A stretch of DNA of 64,000 bases, from the NCBI GenBank assembly GCA_949948745.1, contig CATLHA010000004.1, positions 1 to 64,000 of the forward strand. The letters run 5' to 3'. Under the pieces are notes generated by a model. It did no database searches. It was given only the letters and a program-made list of their open reading frames with translations, and was not told the DNA's origin. The position numbers and the translations under genes were made by a program. Numbering within the stretch: position 1 is the stretch's first letter; each line of letters opens with the position of its first letter. Of this stretch, positions 49,396-59,317 are shown in pieces. This DNA comes from an uncultured Caryophanales bacterium. Its GTDB lineage: Bacteria > Bacillota_I > Bacilli_A > RF39 > UBA660.

Positions 49396-50541
49396 ATGAA
49401 AAAGATAAGCATTTTAGCTCTTCATTTAGGTTATGGTGGAATCGAAAAAAGTATTATAAATTTGGCAAATTTAATTTGCGATGAATATAAAGTGGAAATA
49501 ATTTCTACTTATCGACTAGAAGAACAACCTGCATTTACAATTGATGAAAGAGTAAATGTCCGATATTTAATAGAAAAATATAAACCAAATAGAGAAGAAT
49601 GGAAACAATCTATAAAAAAATTAAAACCGATTACTTTCTTAAAAGAATCCTATAAATCACTAGTTGTTTTACTACTTAGAAGAAGAAAAACAATCACTGC
49701 GATTAAAGATAGTGATAGTGATATTATCATATCAACACGTGTATTGTTTAATAAATGGTTAGGAAATCATGGAAAGAAAAAAACATATAAGATTGGATGG
49801 GAACATAATCACCATCATCAAGATGTGAAGTATATAGAGTCTGTAGTATCATCTAGCAAAAAATTAGATAGATTAGTTTTAGTTTCTGATTCTCTAAGAT
49901 CTTTTTATAAAAAGGAATTCAAAAAGTCAGAAATAAAATGCAAATGTGTCTATATTCCAAATATGATTGATAAAATTCCAAAATCGTCTTCTACTTTAAA
50001 AAATCATACACTAATTTCAATTGGACGTTTTTCAAGAGAAAAAGGATTTGTTGACTTAATTGAGGTATTTCATAAAATTCATGAAAAAGAACCAAGCTGG
50101 AAATTATGTTTAATTGGAGATGGTGCTGAAAGAAATAAAATCGTAGATAGAATTTATCAGTATCAATTAACAGATGCTGTAGAGCTTCACGGATATTTAA
50201 AAAGAGACAAAATAGATGCATTATTACATGAATCGTCTATCTATTTAATGACATCATATACAGAATCTTTTGGAATCGTTTTAATAGAAGCAATGTCTCA
50301 TGGAGTTCCTTGTATTGCTTTTTCCTCTGCAGAAGGAGCAAATGATTTAATTACGAATGGTAAAAATGGATATTTAATCGATAATCGTGATTTTGATAAG
50401 ATGGCAGATAAAGTAATTGAATTAATAAATAACCAAAAACTAAGAAAAGAGTTAGGAACAGAAGCAAAACAAATAAGTTCCAATTATACACAAAAAGAAG
50501 TAAAAGATAATTGGTTAAAACTTCTAAAAAAAAGGGGATAA
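49396..50541 (+). CDS. glycosyltransferase family 4
   Basis: GYGGIEKSIINLANL, SIGRFSREKGFVDLIEVF, SYTESFGIVLIEAMSHGVPCIAF. ATG 49396 after aggtg. Confidence 0.9.
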   Translation: MKKISILALHLGYGGIEKSIINLANLICDEYKVEIISTYRLEEQPAFTIDERVNVRYLIEKYKPNREEWKQSIKKLKPITFLKESYKSLVVLLLRRRKTITAIKDSDSDIIISTRVLFNKWLGNHGKKKTYKIGWEHNHHHQDVKYIESVVSSSKKLDRLVLVSDSLRSFYKKEFKKSEIKCKCVYIPNMIDKIPKSSSTLKNHTLISIGRFSREKGFVDLIEVFHKIHEKEPSWKLCLIGDGAERNKIVDRIYQYQLTDAVELHGYLKRDKIDALLHESSIYLMTSYTESFGIVLIEAMSHGVPCIAFSSAEGANDLITNGKNGYLIDNRDFDKMADKVIELINNQKLRKELGTEAKQISSNYTQKEVKDNWLKLLKKRG

Positions 50542-50542
50542 T

Positions 50543-51019
50543 ATGAAAAAAAAGAAAGTATTATTTATTTCTAGTACAGGTGGACATCTAACTGAAATGA
50601 TGAGACTAGAATCATTATTTAAAGAATATGATTTCAGAATTATTACAGAAAAAACAACTTCCAGTACTTATTTAGAAGAAAAATATAAAGACAAATTAAG
50701 TTATATGTTTTATGGAACTAAAGACCATATGGCAACGTATCCATTTAAATTATTAGGAAATTGTTGTAAGAGTTTATATTATTATATTAAATTTAGACCA
50801 AAATATATTGTTACAACAGGAGCTCATACAGCAGGGCCAATTTGTTGTATTGGAAAGTTATTCGGAACTAAAATTATTTATATTGAGTCTTTTGCTAATA
50901 TTAAGACAAAAACAATTACAGGAAGATTGCTTTATCATTTTGCTGATTTATTTATTGTACAGTGGGAAAGTATGTTAAAACTATATCCAAAGGCAACGTA
51001 CGGTGGTTGGATTTATTAG
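50543..51019 (+). CDS. Alg14/PssD-like glycosyltransferase accessory subunit
   Basis: FISSTGGHLTEMMRL, VTTGAHTAGPICCIGKLFGTKIIYIESFA, FIVQW. Confidence 0.85.
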   Translation: MKKKKVLFISSTGGHLTEMMRLESLFKEYDFRIITEKTTSSTYLEEKYKDKLSYMFYGTKDHMATYPFKLLGNCCKSLYYYIKFRPKYIVTTGAHTAGPICCIGKLFGTKIIYIESFANIKTKTITGRLLYHFADLFIVQWESMLKLYPKATYGGWIY

Positions 51020-51113
51020 AAATAAAGCTTCTAGGTTGAGAGTAGTCATAATAAGATAAAAAATAACATTGAAATTTTCTTTTGTTTAAGAAAGTAAACG
51101 AGGTGATGATAAA

Positions 51114-51974
51114 ATGATTTTAGTAACCTTAGGTACACAAGATAAAAGCTTTGAAAGATTATTAATAGAAATTGAAAAATTAATCGATAAAAAAATAATT
51201 GAAGAAGAAGTAATCGTTCAAGCAGGATATACAAATTATTCTAGTGATAAAATGAAAGTATTTGATTATTTACCAAAAAATGAATTTGAAAAAATGATTA
51301 AAAAATGTAACTACATTATTACACATGGTGGAGTAGGAACAATATTTGATGGACTTTCTTATGATAAAAAAATAATTGCCGTTCCAAGACTTTCTGAATA
51401 TAAAGAACATAATAATGATCATCAAATACAAGTAGTAGAAGAACTTGGAAAAGAAGAATATATTATTCCTTGTATGGAACTAAAAGACTTAGAAAAAAGT
51501 ATAAAAATGATAAAAAAATTCCATCCTAAAAAATATAATGGAAATCATGATAAGATGACTGAAACTATAAAAAAATTTATAGAAGATGAACAAAAACTAT
51601 CACCTAAAATAACAAAATATCTGGTATCCAGTGCTTTCTTTTTATTAACTTTTGTATTAATTAACTATTTAGTTTCAATTTATCATAATAATTTAATAAT
51701 TCATTTATCTTGCTGGTTAATTTCTTATATCTTAATTTTAATTTCTTATTTTATATGGAATAGAATAAAACCAACATATAATAAAAAAATTTTCCTATTT
51801 AGTTTCGTTTGCTTTACAATAGATCAAATTATATTCTTTCTATTATCCCTTCAGTTTTCACAGATATTTGCGCTAATAAATAGCTACATAATTACATTCA
51901 TAATTAGCTATACTATTTTTATGCTAATCATAGGAAATAGTAATTTACTTGACAGTGAAACAAAAGAGGAGTAG
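51114..51974 (+). CDS. Alg13/PssE-like glycosyltransferase domain fused to C-terminal TM domain
   Basis: MILVTLGTQDKSFERLL..ITHGGVGTIFDGLSYDKKIIAVPRLSEYKEHNNDHQ; then about 4 TM helices. Confidence 0.82.
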   Translation: MILVTLGTQDKSFERLLIEIEKLIDKKIIEEEVIVQAGYTNYSSDKMKVFDYLPKNEFEKMIKKCNYIITHGGVGTIFDGLSYDKKIIAVPRLSEYKEHNNDHQIQVVEELGKEEYIIPCMELKDLEKSIKMIKKFHPKKYNGNHDKMTETIKKFIEDEQKLSPKITKYLVSSAFFLLTFVLINYLVSIYHNNLIIHLSCWLISYILILISYFIWNRIKPTYNKKIFLFSFVCFTIDQIIFFLLSLQFSQIFALINSYIITFIISYTIFMLIIGNSNLLDSETKEE

Positions 51975-52023
51975 TTACAAATGTTTTTATTTATGATATT
52001 ATAAGCGTAATGGAGGAAGTAGT

Positions 52024-52974
52024 ATGAAAAAAATATCAATTATTGTTCCTTGTCATAATGAAGAAGGATCTGTACCACTTTTTTATAAAGAAGTAAATAA
52101 AATCAGTGAAGAAATGAAAAAGGACGCTGAATTTGAATTTGTTTTTGTAAATGATGGATCTAAAGATAAAACATTACAAGTACTAAGAGAATTATCCGAT
52201 AAAGATGAAAGAGTAAGATATATTTCATTTTCTAGAAATTTTGGAAAAGAGTCTGCCATGTTTGCAGGATTAGAAGCATCAACTGGAGATTACATTACAA
52301 CAATGGATGCCGATTTACAAGATCCACCAGCTTTATTAAAAGAAATGTTTGCAATTTTAGAAGAAGGAGAATACGATTGTGTTGCGACAAAAAGTACCAA
52401 CCGTAAAGGATATTCTTTCTTGAGAAAAATATTTACAAAATGGTTTTATAGCTTAATTGGAAAAATTTCAGAAACAGAAATGATTCCAGGAGCTAGAGAC
52501 TTTAGATTGATGACAAGACAAATGGTAGATGCAGTAATATCTATGAAAGAGTATAATCGTTATTCTAAAGGATTATTCAGTTTTGTTGGATTTGATACAA
52601 AATGGATTGAATTTGAGTTAGAAGAAAGAGTAGCTGGAAAAACAAACTTTAATTTTAAAAAATTATTTTCATATGCGGTAGAAGGAATTGTTGCTTTTTC
52701 AACAACGCCATTAGTGTTCGCAGCATTAGTAGGAATTATTTTCTGTTTAATCGCAGCGATATTAATTATTGTAATTATTTCTAAAACATTAATTTGGGGA
52801 GATCCAGTAGGTGGATGGCCAAGTACTGCTTGTATTATCTTTTTAGTTGGTGGATTACAATTATTTTGTACTGGAATTATTGGGGAATATTTAGCTAAAA
52901 CATATCTTGAAACAAAAAATAGACCAATTTATATAGTGAAAGAAACAGAAAAAAGTAAGAAGAAGAAAAAATAG
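52024..52974 (+). CDS. glycosyltransferase family 2 (DPM1/GtrB-like, two C-terminal TM helices)
   Basis: ISIIVPCHNEEGSVPLFY, FVNDGSKDKT, MDADLQDPP, two TM helices. Confidence 0.92.
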   Translation: MKKISIIVPCHNEEGSVPLFYKEVNKISEEMKKDAEFEFVFVNDGSKDKTLQVLRELSDKDERVRYISFSRNFGKESAMFAGLEASTGDYITTMDADLQDPPALLKEMFAILEEGEYDCVATKSTNRKGYSFLRKIFTKWFYSLIGKISETEMIPGARDFRLMTRQMVDAVISMKEYNRYSKGLFSFVGFDTKWIEFELEERVAGKTNFNFKKLFSYAVEGIVAFSTTPLVFAALVGIIFCLIAAILIIVIISKTLIWGDPVGGWPSTACIIFLVGGLQLFCTGIIGEYLAKTYLETKNRPIYIVKETEKSKKKKK

Positions 52975-52988
52975 TTCTTACTTTTTCG
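52949..52988 (+). terminator. intrinsic terminator overlapping the GT2 3' end
   Basis: aaaaagtaagaa...ttcttacttttt. Confidence 0.6.
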
Positions 52989-53012
52989 TTTTGTAAATAA
53001 GGAGGAGAATGA

Positions 53013-54017
53013 ATGAAAATATTAGTAACAGGTGGATGTGGATATATTGGAAGTCACACAGTAGTAGAATTGTTAGAAAATGATTGCGAAGTGGTAATTA
53101 TTGATGATTTATCAAATTCAGATAAAATAGTACTAAATCATATTCAAAAAATAACTGGAAAAATGCCAATCTTTTATGAAGGAGACATGAAAAATTTTGA
53201 TTTATTAAGAAAAATATTTCAGGAACATACTTTTGATGCAGTTATTCATTTTGCGGGATATAAAGCAGTAGGAGAATCTGTTCAAAAGCCATTAATGTAT
53301 TATGAAAATAATTTAGAATCAACAATACATTTATGTGAAGTAATGAATGAATTTCATTGTAAAAAATTAGTTTTCTCATCTTCTGCAACTGTATATGGAA
53401 GTCCAGAAAAATTACCAATTAAAGAAGATGCAAAACTATCGACGACAAATCCATATGGAACAACTAAACTAATGATTGAACATATTTTAAGGGATTTAGT
53501 AGTATCAGATTCTAATTGGAGTATCGCACTACTAAGATATTTTAATCCAATTGGAGCACATACTTCAGGTTTACTTGGAGAAAATCCAAAAGGAATTCCA
53601 AATAATTTAATGCCATATATTATAAAAGTAGCAACAAAAGAATTGCCACAACTAAATGTATTTGGAAATGACTATGATACAAAAGATGGTACTGGAGTAA
53701 GAGATTATATTCACGTAGTAGATTTAGCTCATGGACATCTTTGCGCTGTAAATAAAATTATAAATAGTACTGGAATTGATGCCTATAATTTAGGAACAGG
53801 AAAAGGATATAGTGTATTAGAATTAGTAAGTACATTTGAAAGAGTAAATAACATTAAAATTCCATATGAAATATGTCCAAGAAGAAGTGGAGATATTGCA
53901 GAGTGTTATGCAGATCCAAGTTATGCAAAAGAAAAATTAAACTGGGAAGCAACCAAAAATTTAGAAGAGATGTGTAGGGATTCCTACAATTATGTTTCCA
54001 ATATAAATAACAAATAA
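53013..54017 (+). CDS. galE: UDP-glucose 4-epimerase
   Basis: ILVTGGCGYIGSHTVVEL, HFAGYKAVGESVQKP, SSSATVYG, NPYGTTK, RYFNPIGAH. Confidence 0.96.
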   Translation: MKILVTGGCGYIGSHTVVELLENDCEVVIIDDLSNSDKIVLNHIQKITGKMPIFYEGDMKNFDLLRKIFQEHTFDAVIHFAGYKAVGESVQKPLMYYENNLESTIHLCEVMNEFHCKKLVFSSSATVYGSPEKLPIKEDAKLSTTNPYGTTKLMIEHILRDLVVSDSNWSIALLRYFNPIGAHTSGLLGENPKGIPNNLMPYIIKVATKELPQLNVFGNDYDTKDGTGVRDYIHVVDLAHGHLCAVNKIINSTGIDAYNLGTGKGYSVLELVSTFERVNNIKIPYEICPRRSGDIAECYADPSYAKEKLNWEATKNLEEMCRDSYNYVSNINNK

Positions 54018-54019
54018 AA

Positions 54020-54056
54020 TAAAAAATTACTACTGTAACTTGGTAGTAATTTTTCT
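54020..54056. terminator. bidirectional terminator between convergent genes
   Basis: aaaaattactac tgtaacttg gtagtaattttt. Confidence 0.7.
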
Positions 54057-54863
54057 TTTTTGAAATTCTTTTTGAAATTCCTCTTGATAAATTTTAACAT
54101 CACTTGAAATCTTATTAATTTCAGAGTCATCTAAATTTTTACCTAATCTTTGATATAATTGATAAGCTTTATAGTATTCACTGATATTAATTAAAGCAGT
54201 TGTTAAATTAGTAATCATTGGAACAAACAGTTTGATATCAGATAAATTCCCATCTTCATCCTGTTTATAATTAACTCCATAAAATAATAAAGCATTTTCA
54301 TCTTCTTCATTCAAATCATAAATTCTAAAACTATCCTGCTTTATATATTTCATAAATTCTCTTGGTAATTTTAAAAATTTAATAATATCTTTTTTATTTA
54401 ATGTTCCTTGAAGCATATCCTCAATCAATGAATCATCTTCTACGATTGTTTCAAAATCTCTTGGCATTCTTTTCGCGCGATATTCTTCATGCATTTGACA
54501 AGCTACTTCCATATCTTCAAGCACTTGTATATAATATTCATCAGTTTCCTCAGTTAATTCATCCAAGTCATCTAAAAATCCATCTACAGAAAATGTGGAA
54601 TAATCGATATCACGTTTTCTTTTAGATAAATAATTAAAAATCTTTCTTTCTTGTCTTATAATACTAAAATATTCATTCCATACTGCGAAAATATCTTTTG
54701 AGATTGAACTATCAGAACCAAAAGCCAACACACTCTTAATATACATTTCAATAGAAAATAGTAGCATAAAGCACCCTCTTGATGTGTTCTTCTTTCTCAT
54801 ACAATAAATTTTATAATCTGTATCACGAATATCTTCTAATCGATTTTTATCAATTTTAAACAT
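54030..54863 (-). CDS. hypothetical protein
   Basis: Long ORF; likely start 54863 after agagatga. Confidence 0.65.
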   Translation of the reverse strand: MFKIDKNRLEDIRDTDYKIYCMRKKNTSRGCFMLLFSIEMYIKSVLAFGSDSSISKDIFAVWNEYFSIIRQERKIFNYLSKRKRDIDYSTFSVDGFLDDLDELTEETDEYYIQVLEDMEVACQMHEEYRAKRMPRDFETIVEDDSLIEDMLQGTLNKKDIIKFLKLPREFMKYIKQDSFRIYDLNEEDENALLFYGVNYKQDEDGNLSDIKLFVPMITNLTTALINISEYYKAYQLYQRLGKNLDDSEINKISSDVKIYQEEFQKEFQKRKITTKLQ

Positions 54864-54957
54864 GCAATTCATCTCTTTTCTAATAGTTTAATATTTTATT
54901 ATTTTATGTATATCTTGTCAATCTAAACTGCTTTTACACTATCGAAAAATCAAAAAT

Positions 54958-54986
54958 TTGACAAGATAAGAAAATACGAGTATAAT
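54958..54986 (+). promoter_or_regulatory. consensus sigma-A promoter TTGACA-17-TATAAT
   Basis: TTGACA 54958-54963, TATAAT 54981-54986, ankyrin-repeat gene start at 55020. Confidence 0.8.
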
Positions 54987-55019
54987 ATTGAACTATCCCG
55001 TGTATAAGAGGTGTTATAG

Positions 55020-55715
55020 ATGTTTTATGATGAAGCAAAAACGATGAAAGCAGTGGAGGAAGATCCATCCCTGATATTTGATCTTATTAAGGAAGGCTTT
55101 ACAGAATTCGTTGATAAATTGCTAAAAAAGAAAATAGTAAATATTAACACTTGCGATGATGCAGGTAATAGTGTTTTAATGAGATTATTAAAACATGGCG
55201 ATTATGATTTAGTACTTTCACATATGGGAAATAAAGATTGGGATATCAACCATCAAAATCAAGATGGAAATACATTTGCCCATTTCTTAGTTTCAATCAA
55301 TTATGTAAATGTAATGGAAATCATATCAAAATTAAAAAAGAATAAAAAATTTCTTCCTAATATTAAGAATAATAAAGGAGAAACAATTCTAGATAAGTCA
55401 ATTAATGACCATTATATTTATACAACAGTAAAGATTCTAGAAGATGAAAGATTCAATAATATTGATATATTATCTTTCAAAAATTTGTACAATACTTATA
55501 TTAAAAGTAATAAATACGGGAAATATTCAAAACTTACAAATTTAGAGATAATTATCGACAATCTTGAAGATAAGAAATTACGTCCAAGAATGGAAAAATT
55601 AGTTTTATTCATTAGAAGTAATTATGATATCATCAAAGAAGAAGTATTAACGAGTCAAAAATTTACTTGTATGGATAATATTATTGACAATGCACTAAGA
55701 GAAAATAATGCTTAA
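55020..55715 (+). CDS. ankyrin-repeat protein
   Basis: VNINTCDDAGNSVLMRLLKHGDYDLV; WDINHQNQDGNTFAHFLVSINYVNVM; FLPNIKNNKGETILDKSIND repeats. Confidence 0.8.
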   Translation: MFYDEAKTMKAVEEDPSLIFDLIKEGFTEFVDKLLKKKIVNINTCDDAGNSVLMRLLKHGDYDLVLSHMGNKDWDINHQNQDGNTFAHFLVSINYVNVMEIISKLKKNKKFLPNIKNNKGETILDKSINDHYIYTTVKILEDERFNNIDILSFKNLYNTYIKSNKYGKYSKLTNLEIIIDNLEDKKLRPRMEKLVLFIRSNYDIIKEEVLTSQKFTCMDNIIDNALRENNA

Positions 55716-55783
55716 TTGTATTATTTTCTTTTATTTTATACTATTTCATGCTATAATATGAACATTTTATAGGGGTGAAGTTG

Positions 55784-56776
55784 ATGAAAGAGATGAGTAT
55801 AGTAGTTCCTGTTTACAATAAAGTAAAAAACTTAGAAATATCTTTAGACAGCCTACTAGCCGCAAAAAATGGAAATATAGAATTTTTAGTAATTGATGAC
55901 AAATCAACAGATGGAAGTTTAGATATTTTAAAAAAATATACAGAAAAAGATAGTCGTATTCGATTATTAGAAAATATGGAAAATTGTGGAGTAAGTTATA
56001 CAAGAAACAAAGGAATTAGAGAAGCAACTGGAGAGTATATCGGTTTTTTTGATGCGGATGATACAATTGATTATGGATTTTATCAATCATTATATCAAAA
56101 GGCAATGAGGAAAAGAAAAAAGCCAGAGATAGTGATTGGAGATTTTCGAATTAAAAATGATAATTCTTATAGAGCAGCAGAAGAAAGATTAAAACCATGG
56201 ATTCCTTTTTCTTTCCAAAGATCCTTTTTTATTAATGAAGAAGTTATCTCATGTTGTAATAAGATTTATCATCATGAGTTTATAGAAGATAAAAGCTTTC
56301 CCGATTATATAAAAGAAGATTGTTATTTTTATATGTGGACAATGAGAGAAGCAAAAAGAGTTGAAGAAAACTTGAAATTAAGTTATTACTATCATCTTGA
56401 TAATTCAGAGCGTAATATTGACTATTTCATCAAGCCAACTGGAAAATTTGTAGAATTAATTGAAGCACACAACTGGATGATTCAAAAAATAGGAGATTCT
56501 AAAAAATTAAGGTCTGTATTTGGTTTATTGGAAACATATTCTTATGTTGATTTATTAAGAGCATGCATTGATTGGAATATTCCACCACAAGAAAAGAAAG
56601 AACTAGTGACAACCATTATCGACTTCTGTATCGAAACCTATCCAAATATAGATAAAACATTATTTGGTAGAAATGTTTTACTATTTTACGATGATGAAAT
56701 AAAAAATAAAAATCAAAAAGTAAAATCTCTAGAACAAAAGGTTCGTATGTTAGGATCTATTTATAAAAAATACTAA
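55784..56776 (+). CDS. glycosyltransferase family 2
   Basis: MSIVVPVYNKVKNLEISLDSLL, VIDDKSTDGS, YIGFFDADDTID. Confidence 0.92.
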   Translation: MKEMSIVVPVYNKVKNLEISLDSLLAAKNGNIEFLVIDDKSTDGSLDILKKYTEKDSRIRLLENMENCGVSYTRNKGIREATGEYIGFFDADDTIDYGFYQSLYQKAMRKRKKPEIVIGDFRIKNDNSYRAAEERLKPWIPFSFQRSFFINEEVISCCNKIYHHEFIEDKSFPDYIKEDCYFYMWTMREAKRVEENLKLSYYYHLDNSERNIDYFIKPTGKFVELIEAHNWMIQKIGDSKKLRSVFGLLETYSYVDLLRACIDWNIPPQEKKELVTTIIDFCIETYPNIDKTLFGRNVLLFYDDEIKNKNQKVKSLEQKVRMLGSIYKKY

Positions 56777-56834
56777 AAAATTATCAAGATATAAAAATCA
56801 TGTTATAATGTTTAAGGAAAAGAGGGTGATTATC

Positions 56835-58250
56835 ATGAAATTACCTAGTTATAAAGAGGCTAGAAGTAGAAAAAAAGAAAAAGTAGTTATTGAAGAATAC
56901 AAAATGCCAAAAAGTATAAATAAAATGGGGCACAATAAAACATATTATGTAAAGACTTATGGATGTCAAATGAATGAACATGATAGTGAAAATATTAAAG
57001 CAATGCTTGAGGAATTAGGATTTATTGAAAGTTTAGATATGGAGTCATCAGATTTAATTATTTTAAATACTTGTTCTATCCGTGAAAATGCTCATAATAA
57101 AGCCTTTGGAATGCTCGGAAGATTAAAACATTTAAAGGAAACAAGAAAAGATTTAATTGTTGGATTATGTGGATGTATGGCGCAAGAAGAAGGAGTAGTA
57201 GATGAAATACTACATAAATATCGCCAAGTGGATTTTGTTTTTGGAACACACAATTTGCATAGACTTCCAATTGTATTAAAAAATTATTTAGATAATAAAA
57301 AACAAGAAATAGAGGTCTTAAGTGTCGAAGGAAACTTAATTGAAGGAATGCCAGTAAAAAGAGCTAGTAAGCATAAAGCATATGTAAATATTATGTATGG
57401 TTGTGATAAATTCTGTACATACTGTATTGTTCCTTACACAAGAGGAAAACAAAGAAGTAGACATAAAGAGGATATTTTAAAGGAAGTAAAAGAATTAGTC
57501 CGTGATGGATATCAAGAGGTTACATTACTAGGACAAAATGTAAATGCCTATGGAAAAGATTTTGATAGTAATTATAAAATGGAAAATCTTCTAGAAGATG
57601 TAGCCAAAACCAATATTCCAAGAGTTCGTTTTATGACAAGTCATCCATGGGATTTCACAGATCAAATGATAGAAGTAATTGCAAAATATCCAAATATTAT
57701 GCCATCAATTCATCTTCCAGTACAATCAGGAAGTAGTAGAATCTTAAAGCTAATGGGAAGACGTTATACGAAAGAAGAATATTTAGAACTTTTTGATAAA
57801 ATTAAAGAAAAAATTCCGAATGTTAGTATTTCAACAGATATTATTGTAGGATTTCCAGGAGAAACAGAAGAAGATTTTGAAGATACTTTAGAATTAGCAG
57901 AACATTGTAAATATGACAATGCTTTTACATTTATCTATTCACCACGAGAAAATACTGCAGCTTGTAGATTAAAGGATGAGACATCACTAAAGGAAAAAGA
58001 AAAACGATTATACAAATTGAATACAATCGTAAATAAATATTTTCTAGAAAACAACCAAAAACTAGTAGGAAAGACAGTAAAGGTATTAGTAGATGGTCAT
58101 AATGAAAATGGAAAAACAGAACTATTTGGATATACAGATACCAATAAATTAATTAATTTTAATGGAGACGAGTCGCTAATTGGAAAAATTATTTCAGTAA
58201 AAGTAACCGATGCAAAAACTTGGAGTTTAGATGGAGAATATGTTGAGTAA
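56835..58250 (+). CDS. miaB: tRNA-2-methylthio-N6-dimethylallyladenosine synthase
   Basis: YYVKTYGCQMNEHDSE, MYGCDKFCTYCIVPYTRG, LGQNVNAYG, LPVQSGSSRIL. Confidence 0.96.
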   Translation: MKLPSYKEARSRKKEKVVIEEYKMPKSINKMGHNKTYYVKTYGCQMNEHDSENIKAMLEELGFIESLDMESSDLIILNTCSIRENAHNKAFGMLGRLKHLKETRKDLIVGLCGCMAQEEGVVDEILHKYRQVDFVFGTHNLHRLPIVLKNYLDNKKQEIEVLSVEGNLIEGMPVKRASKHKAYVNIMYGCDKFCTYCIVPYTRGKQRSRHKEDILKEVKELVRDGYQEVTLLGQNVNAYGKDFDSNYKMENLLEDVAKTNIPRVRFMTSHPWDFTDQMIEVIAKYPNIMPSIHLPVQSGSSRILKLMGRRYTKEEYLELFDKIKEKIPNVSISTDIIVGFPGETEEDFEDTLELAEHCKYDNAFTFIYSPRENTAACRLKDETSLKEKEKRLYKLNTIVNKYFLENNQKLVGKTVKVLVDGHNENGKTELFGYTDTNKLINFNGDESLIGKIISVKVTDAKTWSLDGEYVE

Positions 58251-58572
58251 AGAAATAAAAATAAAGGTAGAAGAAATTGTTGAAATAATAAAAAATTCTT
58301 CCGAATATAAAGAATATCTACTATTAGAAGAAAAAATGAAAAATCATTCAAGAATTCCTAAATTGATCGAAGAAATTAAAAAAAGTCAAAAAGAATTAGT
58401 CAGATTACAGACAGAGGGAAAAAATATAGAAGAAAAAGAAAAGGTACTTAGTACTTTAGAAAAAGAATTGTTAGAAATTCCTTTATATAATGATTTTATC
58501 GATGCACAAAAAAAATTAAATGAAGTATTCTCATTAATTAAGGAAACAATGGATAATATCTTTCAATTATAA
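58240..58572 (+). CDS. ymcA: YlbF/YmcA family protein
   Basis: Predicted all-helical ~110 aa protein; position between miaB and cotE as in Bacillus subtilis (miaB-ymcA-cotE). Confidence 0.8.
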   Translation: MLSKEIKIKVEEIVEIIKNSSEYKEYLLLEEKMKNHSRIPKLIEEIKKSQKELVRLQTEGKNIEEKEKVLSTLEKELLEIPLYNDFIDAQKKLNEVFSLIKETMDNIFQL

Positions 58573-58595
58573 GAAAGTCAGCTTGACTTTCTTTT
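58569..58595 (+). terminator. intrinsic terminator
   Basis: aagaaagtca gc ttgactttctttttt. Confidence 0.7.
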
Positions 58596-58647
58596 TTCTA
58601 TCAACAATTAAAATCTCTCGCATAAATTAAATTAGAGGAGGGATATT

Positions 58648-59193
58648 ATGGCAAATACCAGAGAAATTGTTACAAAAGCAGTAATTGGAAAAGGAAAAAA
58701 AACATTTGTAACAACAGATGTAGTAACCCCAGAAATTGTGCCTACAACTATCCTTGGTGCTTGGGTTATTAACCATAACTTTTCTGGAAGTAAAAATCTA
58801 GACAAAGTAATAATAACAGGTAGTTACGATGTAAACATTTGGTACTCTTGCATGGATGATAGTAAAACAGAAGTAGTTAAGAAAAATATTAGGTATCAAG
58901 AAGTAGTAACTGTACCAAAAAAATCTGAGAAGGCTTTGTCCAATGAAGAAGTTGTCATTCGTAGTTTAAAACAACCAACATGTACCAGAGCTGAAATCGT
59001 AAATGGAAAAATAGAATTTGCAGTAGAAAAACAATTAGGAATAGAAATTGTTGGAGATACAAAAGTTAAAATTAGTTATGATGAAGAAGAAGATCCATGG
59101 GAAGATATAGAAGATGATCAAGTAGAAGTACAAATAGAAGAAGCAGAAAAACAAATAGATCAAGAAATAAAAGAAGAGTTTTTAGATGAATAA
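58648..59193 (+). CDS. cotE: outer spore coat protein CotE
   Basis: REIVTKAVIGKGKKTF..TPEIVPTTILGAWVINHNF..GSYDVNIWYSCMDDSKTEVVKKNIRYQEVV..QPTC..E..VVGDTKVKI; acidic C-terminus; downstream of miaB-ymcA. Confidence 0.93.
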   Translation: MANTREIVTKAVIGKGKKTFVTTDVVTPEIVPTTILGAWVINHNFSGSKNLDKVIITGSYDVNIWYSCMDDSKTEVVKKNIRYQEVVTVPKKSEKALSNEEVVIRSLKQPTCTRAEIVNGKIEFAVEKQLGIEIVGDTKVKISYDEEEDPWEDIEDDQVEVQIEEAEKQIDQEIKEEFLDE

Positions 59194-59216
59194 AGTATCT
59201 GCCAGATACTTTATTT
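59193..59216 (+). terminator. intrinsic terminator
   Basis: aaagtatctg ccagatacttt. Confidence 0.65.
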
Positions 59217-59257
59217 TCCTTTCTAAAGGTCAAAAATAAAGTGTTAACAAAAAATGC

Positions 59258-59286
59258 TTGACAGTACGAACAAATACTATTATAAT
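59258..59286 (+). promoter_or_regulatory. consensus sigma-A promoter TTGACA-17-TATAAT upstream of rpsP
   Basis: TTGACA 59258-59263, TATAAT 59281-59286. Confidence 0.85.
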
Positions 59287-59317
59287 GAATATATAGAAAG
59301 AAATGGAGGAGAGAAAA

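Noticed and set aside
58604-58629. Sigma-K-like -10 (CATAAATTA) upstream of cotE
   Set aside because: The TSS it implies would fall on the RBS (aggaggg), leaving almost no leader, and the -35 match is weak.
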